Positions 58,285 through 64,000 of a stretch of DNA of 64,000 nucleotides are shown one piece after another; the first letter of the stretch is position 1, and every line of letters begins with the position of its first letter. The translations under genes were made by a program, and so were the position numbers. Location of the stretch: the NCBI GenBank assembly GCA_016929065.1, contig JAFGJO010000038.1:102680-166679 (forward strand), read 5' to 3'. This DNA comes from Spirochaetales bacterium (GTDB lineage Bacteria > Spirochaetota > Spirochaetia > SZUA-6 > RPPD01). Below the pieces are notes generated by a model. That model did no database searches. It had not been told where the DNA came from and saw nothing but the letters and a program-made list of their open reading frames with translations.

Positions 58285-58755
58285 ATGCCCGAAAACGATT
58301 CAAAAAATCCTGAACAACGAAATAACAGGAATAACAGACGCAACAGATTCCGGGACCGCCGCAGAGGAGACCGGAGCCGCAGAAAACGGGTGGAAGGCAG
58401 CAGCAATAACAGCAACCTGCCGCTGTTGAAATGTGCTGTATGTGACCGGGAGATTCGGGATTTATCGAGTGCAATCTGTCAAAAAGGGACCGGCCAGCCG
58501 ATTCATTTTGACTGCATCATAAAAAATATTTCTGAAACCGAAACCATTTCATCCCACGAAAGAGTCTGTTATCTGGGAAAGGGAAGTTTTGGAATAGTCC
58601 GGTTCCAGCGGATGGGGGGGATAATCCCTTTTGTCATTCGAAAAAGAATTCAGTATGAAGAATTTGAAGATACGCCGGAATGGCGAAAAGAGCTCAACAA
58701 ATATCGGGCTGCCCATCCGCTTTACAAGGCCAAAGAAGCCGAAAGCACCGAATAA
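58285..58755 (+). CDS. Arg/Asn-rich N-terminus plus Zn-finger-like C-x2-C-x11-C-x7-H-x2-C protein
   Basis: RNNRNNRRNRFRDRRRGDRSRRKR then CAVCDREIRDLSSAICQKGTGQPIHFDC. Confidence 0.65.
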   Translation: MPENDSKNPEQRNNRNNRRNRFRDRRRGDRSRRKRVEGSSNNSNLPLLKCAVCDREIRDLSSAICQKGTGQPIHFDCIIKNISETETISSHERVCYLGKGSFGIVRFQRMGGIIPFVIRKRIQYEEFEDTPEWRKELNKYRAAHPLYKAKEAESTE

Positions 58756-58762
58756 AAAAAGA

Positions 58763-58827
58763 CCGGATTGTTTTTAAAGCAGCAATTGTTGAAACATCCT
58801 GTTCTTGTTGCTTTAAAAAAGTTCCGG
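58763..58827. terminator. Bidirectional terminator between convergent genes
   Basis: Long imperfect stem: CCGGA..TTTTAAAGCA.CAA pairs with TTG.TGCTTTAAAA..TCCGG. Confidence 0.6.
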
Positions 58828-58852
58828 CCTGTACTCGTTGTAAAAAAAATAC

Positions 58853-59578
58853 TTATTTATTTTCGCTTTGCTTCCGCCGTAATGTATCCAGTACTTCACG
58901 TGCCTTGTTTTTCACTGTGCGGCTGTAGTTGCCCTGCATGATTTTTACGAGCGCACTCAATACAGATGCATCAGTTATTCCATCGTCAGAGTCTGACAGT
59001 TTTTCCAGAGCGATAATTGACGACATGGCAAAATTGTTGTTTGGTGCCATATAGTCCTGTTCGGTTACCGCGGTGGCGATTGCACGGGCGGCGGTATTGT
59101 CCTGGTTGGTACCGATTTCACCCAGCGCGAGGACTGCTTTTGCCTTGACGATTGGATCATCATCCTGGCGGAGAACATTTACCAGTGCTTTGACTGCACG
59201 TTTTTTTCCTTCATCGGACTGTACCTTCGCAAGAATCCTGCAGGCTTCCCATCGAACATCGGGATAATAGTTGGTGACACGTCCGTTTTCACGGATAATC
59301 ACTGTGGTCCCCTGTGATGCGAGATCCTCGAGAATCATGGCAATCTGCTGTTCATCCTGGGCGCTCACCCCTTCATCAATGAGTCTGCCGATTTCATCAA
59401 TAGCCAGCAGCTTGTCATCACGGTCTTCCGCCATGGATATTTCATAGGCATAGCGGACATTCGGATTGCTTAAATACAGTTCTTCAATCGATTCTTCCTT
59501 TTTCGTGTCCTGTGCAAAAACAATTCCTGTTGATAACAATAAAATTACCAAAATTGCAATGACCTTTTTTATTCTCAT
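58853..59578 (-). CDS. Secreted HEAT-repeat protein
   Basis: Signal peptide MRIKKVIAILVILLLSTGIVFAQ; HEAT-like VRWEACRILAKVQSDEGKKRAVKALVNVLRQDDDPIVKAKAVLALGEIG. Confidence 0.75.
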   Translation of the reverse strand: MRIKKVIAILVILLLSTGIVFAQDTKKEESIEELYLSNPNVRYAYEISMAEDRDDKLLAIDEIGRLIDEGVSAQDEQQIAMILEDLASQGTTVIIRENGRVTNYYPDVRWEACRILAKVQSDEGKKRAVKALVNVLRQDDDPIVKAKAVLALGEIGTNQDNTAARAIATAVTEQDYMAPNNNFAMSSIIALEKLSDSDDGITDASVLSALVKIMQGNYSRTVKNKAREVLDTLRRKQSENK

Positions 59579-59764
59579 AGCGAGCTCCCGTTAAAAGAGT
59601 ATTCTCTGAACCATATGGATCAGCATGGTATCATCAGACATCCTGATGCAGGTGAACAACCATTCACCTGGTATTGACACTACTTATGCACCATTATAAA
59701 TAGTGTTTCTATTTCTGTATAGAGCCGGCAAAAAATATTTGAAACCGGCACTATGTATTATATA

Positions 59765-60250
59765 TTACCAGATACCAATTTTCCACTCATTATTTTCATC
59801 TTTTTCCAGTAAATACACGACATATGCCTTGTCTGCGATTATCGACAAGGCCTTTACCCGGAATTTTGTGACAAATTCTATTTTATCCAGTTTTGTATTT
59901 GCCCTGCTTGGAATGAACACCTCGACAAAATAATCCTTTATATTTTTCAAAACGATATTCTGTTCTTTTAATTGGGGTTTTTCCGATAATTCCTGTAATG
60001 TCTGCCCGGTACTGTACTTTTTAAGATACTCTTCGGTACAAATTGTTTTCCATGTATCAAAATCCTTTTTCAGGATAATTGAATGGATCTTTTTCAGAAA
60101 AAAATTGACTTCGGCAAATGTCTGGTCATATACTTCCTTGCTTACCACAAGTGCTGGACCGGGATCATCAGCCGAATCAGGAGCTGACGGACAGTTCCAG
60201 TAAAGAAGTAACATCAATAACAAAATTGCTGTACGAACGGGATATTTCAT
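59765..60250 (-). CDS. Putative lipoprotein, uncharacterised
   Basis: MKYPVRTAILLLMLLLYWNC lipobox-like; intact ORF. Confidence 0.6.
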   Translation of the reverse strand: MKYPVRTAILLLMLLLYWNCPSAPDSADDPGPALVVSKEVYDQTFAEVNFFLKKIHSIILKKDFDTWKTICTEEYLKKYSTGQTLQELSEKPQLKEQNIVLKNIKDYFVEVFIPSRANTKLDKIEFVTKFRVKALSIIADKAYVVYLLEKDENNEWKIGIW

Positions 60251-60368
60251 TTAAATATATGATAGCGGGGAAACGATGATTTGTCAAAAACATTTTTTTT
60301 ACTTCAATCCTCTTTGGGGAGCAGAATGTTTGTCTCAAGGGATTATGCATTGAACAGGGATAAAATTC

Positions 60369-60397
60369 TTGACCACCCATTGCATTTTGGATACTAT
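60369..60397 (+). promoter_or_regulatory. Sigma70-like promoter of coaD
   Basis: TTGACC-N17-TACTAT. Confidence 0.55.
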
Positions 60398-60405
60398 GGA
60401 GTATC

Positions 60406-60888
60406 ATGCAGCATATAATTTACCCCGGGACGTTCGACCCGCCGACAAACGGTCATTTGAATGTGATTTCACGCGCCTCAAAGATATTTGAAAAAGTGGA
60501 TGTTGTTATCGCTGTCAATTCGGAAAAAAAATGCTTTTTTGACGCCCCGGAACGGTTTTCCATCATGAAAGAGATTGTACAGGAGTTTTCGAATGTTTCG
60601 GTAAACATCTGGGAGGGCCTCATTGTGGATTACGCCAAAAAGGTGGGCGCACGGATGATCTTGAGGGGAGTGCGGGCATTGTCGGATTTCAATTATGAAT
60701 TCGAGCTCTCCATGATGAACCGTGCATTAAGCAATGACATCGAGACAATTCTGCTTCCCACAGATCAAAAATACTTTGTTTTACGGTCATCAGCGATTAA
60801 AGAACTGGCGAAATATGACGGAGATATTTCAAAAATGGTCCCTCCGGCAGTGGAAAAGGCCCTGAAGAGAAAAATGCAAAGTTCTTGA
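60406..60888 (+). CDS. coaD: Pantetheine-phosphate adenylyltransferase CoaD
   Basis: YPGTFDPPTNGHLNVISRASKIFEKVDVVIAVN; MILRGVRALSDFNYEFELSMMNR. Confidence 0.97.
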   Translation: MQHIIYPGTFDPPTNGHLNVISRASKIFEKVDVVIAVNSEKKCFFDAPERFSIMKEIVQEFSNVSVNIWEGLIVDYAKKVGARMILRGVRALSDFNYEFELSMMNRALSNDIETILLPTDQKYFVLRSSAIKELAKYDGDISKMVPPAVEKALKRKMQSS

Positions 60889-60955
60889 CAATTTCTGTAG
60901 AATTGTGCTAATTTGTGGGACTTACTGATTAAAGCAAACTAAAAGGATAACAAAC

Positions 60956-61144
60956 ATGGCAGTACCCAAGTATAAGACGTCAAAAGCACGGACACGCCAG
61001 CGGAGAAGCATCAACATGAAATTGTCGGCACCGACACTTGTTGAGTGCGGCAACTGCGGAAATCGTGTGCTTCTTCACCGCGTGTGCCCAAAATGCGGAT
61101 TTTATCGCGGAAAACAAATTTTAAAGCCTGAAGAGTTGGCTTAA
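60956..61144 (+). CDS. rpmF: 50S ribosomal protein L32
   Basis: MAVPKYKTSKARTRQRRSINMKLSAPTLVECGNCGNRVLLHRVCPKCGFYRG. Confidence 0.97.
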   Translation: MAVPKYKTSKARTRQRRSINMKLSAPTLVECGNCGNRVLLHRVCPKCGFYRGKQILKPEELA

Positions 61145-61172
61145 TCTAATATATTCCTAAAAGGAGAAGTCC

Positions 61173-61421
61173 ATGGACAAGAAAGAACTTTTCGAAAAAA
61201 TGAAAAAACTTATTGCCGGTCGTTTGGAAATTGATGAAGCCAAGATCACCGAATCTGCATCGTTCCGTGAAGACCTGGGCGCAGACAGCCTCGACACATA
61301 TGAACTCGTGTATGCGATCGAAGAAGAACTCGGAATCACCATTCCGGATGAAAAAGCAAATGAGTTTAACACTGTTGGAGACGCAATTAATTTTATCAGT
61401 GCAGAGCTTGATAAAAAATAA
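61173..61421 (+). CDS. acpP: Acyl carrier protein
   Basis: FREDLGADSLDTYELVYAIEEELGITIPDEKANEFNTVGDAINFI. Confidence 0.97.
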   Translation: MDKKELFEKMKKLIAGRLEIDEAKITESASFREDLGADSLDTYELVYAIEEELGITIPDEKANEFNTVGDAINFISAELDKK

Positions 61422-61432
61422 GATTTATTGGA

Positions 61433-62224
61433 ATGCTTAAATATAATAGCAATTTCAATGAACCTCCCTTTGATAATGAACGAAAAAAAGAATTAAAACT
61501 TTTTCAACAATTATCCAAAATCAGGTTCAAGAGCATCAAGCTCTTGAACCTGTCTTTTTCACACCGGTCCTATGCAAATGAAACACCGGGAGACATTGAT
61601 AATAACGAACGTCTTGAATTTCTTGGCGACTCTGTATTGGGGCTGATTGTCAGTGAATACCTCTATCATATACTCGAAGACAAACCGGAAGGCGATCTGG
61701 CAAAGATAAAATCACATGTTGTCAGCGAAGAAATCCTTGCGTCAATTGCAAAACGGCTTCGGGTTGACAATTATATTCTGATTGGAAAAGGTGAGGAATA
61801 TTCCGGCGGCAGAAGCAAAAAAACCCTTCTGGCAGATGCGCTGGAAGCGATCATCGGCGCGTATTATATTGATTCAGGATATATCCCGGTGAAGGCATTC
61901 GTTCTCGAAAATCTCATTCCTGAAATTGACAAAGTCATTCAGGACAAGCACCAGAAAGACTATAAAAGCCTGTTACAGGAACTTGTGCAAAAAAAGTTTC
62001 GTACCTATCCGCGCTATACCATTGTCTCGAAAATGGGCCCGGATCATGATCGCACCTTTGTTATTGAGGTGAGTATCAACAATAAAAACTACGGAAAGGG
62101 AAAAGGCAAAAACAAAAAGGAAGCCGAGCAGCAGGCAGCAGGCGTTGCCTATATCGCTTTGACAGAGAAAAAAGAAAAGAAACCCCGAAAAAAGCCTTTT
62201 TCCGGCAATCCTGCGATCAGCTGA
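61433..62224 (+). CDS. rnc: Ribonuclease III
   Basis: NNERLEFLGDSVLGLIVSEYLY; LLADALEAIIGAYYIDSGY; C-terminal dsRBD. Confidence 0.97.
   Translation: MLKYNSNFNEPPFDNERKKELKLFQQLSKIRFKSIKLLNLSFSHRSYANETPGDIDNNERLEFLGDSVLGLIVSEYLYHILEDKPEGDLAKIKSHVVSEEILASIAKRLRVDNYILIGKGEEYSGGRSKKTLLADALEAIIGAYYIDSGYIPVKAFVLENLIPEIDKVIQDKHQKDYKSLLQELVQKKFRTYPRYTIVSKMGPDHDRTFVIEVSINNKNYGKGKGKNKKEAEQQAAGVAYIALTEKKEKKPRKKPFSGNPAIS
61522..61559 (+). promoter_or_regulatory. Strong hairpin + T-run inside the rnc coding sequence
   Basis: CAGGTTCAAGAGC-ATCAA-GCTCTTGAACCTG-TCTTTTT; 13-bp perfect stem. Confidence 0.7.
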
Positions 62225-63575
62225 CCGACAAACGGTTTTTATAGAATTCTTTTGCAATACCCAGTAATTTCTGCCTTGTATTCAGCGAAGGATCATCCAG
62301 TACTGTTTCCATTAACTCATGTAAAATCAGCCCGATTTGGGGTGATGCGGGTATATTCAGATATTCCATGATATCCGAACCGTCAACGGCAAGATCTTTG
62401 AGTGAAAGGACATGCTGCTGCTCCAGGAGGGAATCAATCCGCATCTGAAATTCGTTCAATAATGGAGAGTCCATTGACTGTCTGTTCATGCCATACTGGT
62501 CGGCGCGCCGAAGAAGGATCAGGTCCTGAATATTTTCCTGTCCAACACGGTGGATAAAACGGCGGACGGCCGCATCAGACCAGCTCGGTTCATAATGAAA
62601 CATATGATTGAGCACAAGATGGGTAATATGGTGAATTTCTTTATTGGGGAATTTCAGCCTGGAGAGAATATTATTGGTATATTCCCTGCTTTTTTTTTCA
62701 TGTCCATAAAAGCGGATTTCTTCATGTTCGCCGACGACCATGGTATCTGCCTTGCCGATATCATGAAACAGGGCGGCAATACGGACACCGACAGCATCTT
62801 TTGGCGGGAAATCGGATGAATACAGCGAATGGGTATAAACATCAAAAGAATGCATTTCCCCCTGGCCGATCCCCCTGCATGCATCCAGTTCCGGGAGAAT
62901 AAACGTTAAAAGCCCGCTTTCCTCCAGCTTTTTTATTCCAGACGAAGGCAGGGGAGAACCCATTATTTTGACAAATTCATCACGAATGCGTTCTTCAGAG
63001 ATGTGCTGAATGAGCGGTGCGGTTTTTTTCATGGCGTTTTGGGTTGCCTGTTCAATCGAAAAATCAAGCTGCGCGGAAAAGCGGCATGCCCGGATGGTTC
63101 GCAGCGGATCTTCCTGAAACCGTTCAAGCGGATTTCCGATCGCACGTATTATCTTGCATTTGATATCCGATTGCCCGTCAAAAGGATCATACAATTGACC
63201 GGTGTCAAGGTTACACGCTATCGCGTTTATGGTGAAATCCCGGCGGCGCAGATCTTCATCAATTGAACCGGACCACTGGACTTCATCGGGATGCCTGAAA
63301 TCAGTGTACGTGCTTTCGGTCCTGAAGGTGGTAATTTCATACTGATGATCGCGGCAGAGCACGGTAACTGTCCCGTGCTTGAGTCCTGTGGGAACAACCC
63401 GTTTGAACAGTTTCATGATGGTTTCGGGCCGTGCGTCTGTTGCGATATCAAAATCCTGTACTGTTCTGTCCAAAAGCTGATCCCGCACCGCACCTCCGAC
63501 AAGAAAGGCGGCATATCCGTGCCCCAGGAGGGTGTGGGCTGTTTTTCTCAGGGAGGCAGGTATCTTCAATTTCAT
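62217..63575 (-). CDS. CCA tRNA nucleotidyltransferase / poly(A) polymerase family protein with HD domain
   Basis: AFLVGGAVRDQLLDRTVQDFDIATDARPETIMKLF; RRDFTINAIACNLDTGQLYDPFDGQSDI; ALFHDIGKADTM. Confidence 0.93.
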   Translation of the reverse strand: MKLKIPASLRKTAHTLLGHGYAAFLVGGAVRDQLLDRTVQDFDIATDARPETIMKLFKRVVPTGLKHGTVTVLCRDHQYEITTFRTESTYTDFRHPDEVQWSGSIDEDLRRRDFTINAIACNLDTGQLYDPFDGQSDIKCKIIRAIGNPLERFQEDPLRTIRACRFSAQLDFSIEQATQNAMKKTAPLIQHISEERIRDEFVKIMGSPLPSSGIKKLEESGLLTFILPELDACRGIGQGEMHSFDVYTHSLYSSDFPPKDAVGVRIAALFHDIGKADTMVVGEHEEIRFYGHEKKSREYTNNILSRLKFPNKEIHHITHLVLNHMFHYEPSWSDAAVRRFIHRVGQENIQDLILLRRADQYGMNRQSMDSPLLNEFQMRIDSLLEQQHVLSLKDLAVDGSDIMEYLNIPASPQIGLILHELMETVLDDPSLNTRQKLLGIAKEFYKNRLSVS

Positions 63576-63631
63576 CTATATGAAAGTAAATTTTGCGGCA
63601 CATGTTGTCAATATCGAACGTGACGCGAAGA

Positions 63632-63652
63632 GGACAGGAAAGATTTCTGTCC
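63632..63652. repeat. GGACAG...CTGTCC inverted repeat upstream of the CCA-adding enzyme gene
   Basis: GGACAGgaaagatttCTGTCC. Confidence 0.4.
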
Positions 63653-63700
63653 CGGCCCGGTAGACTCACTGCATGTTCTGTTGAAAGTTGGCCGCAATAG

Positions 63701-63740
63701 AAAGAGTAACCACGAAATTCGCGAAAATACACGAAAAGAG
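63701..63740. repeat. Intergenic repeat-like segment AACCACGAAATTCGCGAAAATACACGAAAAG
   Basis: Internally repetitive CACGAAA/CGCGAAA/CACGAAA periodicity; no ORF. Confidence 0.4.
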
Positions 63741-63913
63741 AGTGGCTCCTGCCTAAGGAAGAAGAAGAGGTGCTGCGCTCTTGTCCTGACCGTGGACGGT
63801 CGGTAGCTATTCAGTTTCAATATACGGCAGAAACAGGAGGAAGAGTTAACCGTAAACCTGTCCCGCATGCAACACGCAGTGTTGGGTGCGGGAGGCCCTC
63901 GACTGCCGAAAAG

Positions 63914-63999
63914 GGAGAAGGGGAATCTCTCGCAAAGACCGCGAAGGCGCGGAGAAGGAGAAGGGGAATCTCTCGCAAAGACCGCGAAGGCGCGGAGAA
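63914..63999. repeat. Two perfect 43-bp tandem copies running to the window edge
   Basis: GGAGAAGGGGAATCTCTCGCAAAGACCGCGAAGGCGCGGAGAA at 63914-63956 and 63957-63999. Confidence 0.95.
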
Positions 64000-64000
64000 G

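Noticed and set aside
63861-63893. Possible integron attC or group II intron domain V
   Set aside because: Contains GTTGGGT but no matching R'' box, and the stem lacks the domain V size and bulge; no integrase or reverse transcriptase in view.
63914-64000. CRISPR array
   Set aside because: Direct head-to-tail 43-bp copies with no unique spacers and no cas genes.

Overview
The window looks like a contiguous housekeeping and motility backbone, probably from a spirochaete-like bacterium (inferred from a flbB-type collar gene after fliJ, FliY/FlbD and the gene order). Left to right: the end of a tandem Ig-like repeat protein; an HDAC-family deacetylase (-); a pentapeptide-repeat protein; a 2-oxoacid:ferredoxin oxidoreductase operon; a compact dcw cluster (mraZ-rsmH-ftsL-murF-mraY-ftsW-ftsQ-ftsA-ftsZ, with no murD/murG/murC inside it); xer, a TPR lipoprotein, dprA, topA, a second xer and hslVU; a ~28 kb flagellar supercluster (flgB to fliA and FapA); ffh-rpsP-khpA-rimM-trmD-rplS; a FliK-like + FlhB-C-terminal-like pair; HD-GYP; yraN; and coaD-rpmF-acpP-rnc with a convergent CCA-adding enzyme gene. 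I saw no tRNA, rRNA, CRISPR array or intact transposase. The unusual signals lie between genes and at their edges: (i) clusters of strong tandem hairpins at intra-operon junctions (five in 256 bp between fliH and fliI, three at flbB-fliK, three at hslU-flgB, three at ftsA-ftsZ), two of which share a related 32-bp palindrome; (ii) six exactly 8-G homopolymers at Shine-Dalgarno positions of division and flagellar-export genes; (iii) apparent non-canonical starts for fliR (ATA) and fliO (CTG); (iv) a 13-bp perfect hairpin plus T-run inside the rnc (RNase III) reading frame; (v) four TTTTACA repeats spaced 11/22/22 bp upstream of the pentapeptide gene; (vi) a perfect palindrome at a kor-operon promoter; and (vii) intergenic repeat remnants at 6.1-6.6 kb and 63.7-64.0 kb. 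Everything was read by eye from the sequence and supplied ORFs; no searches were run.
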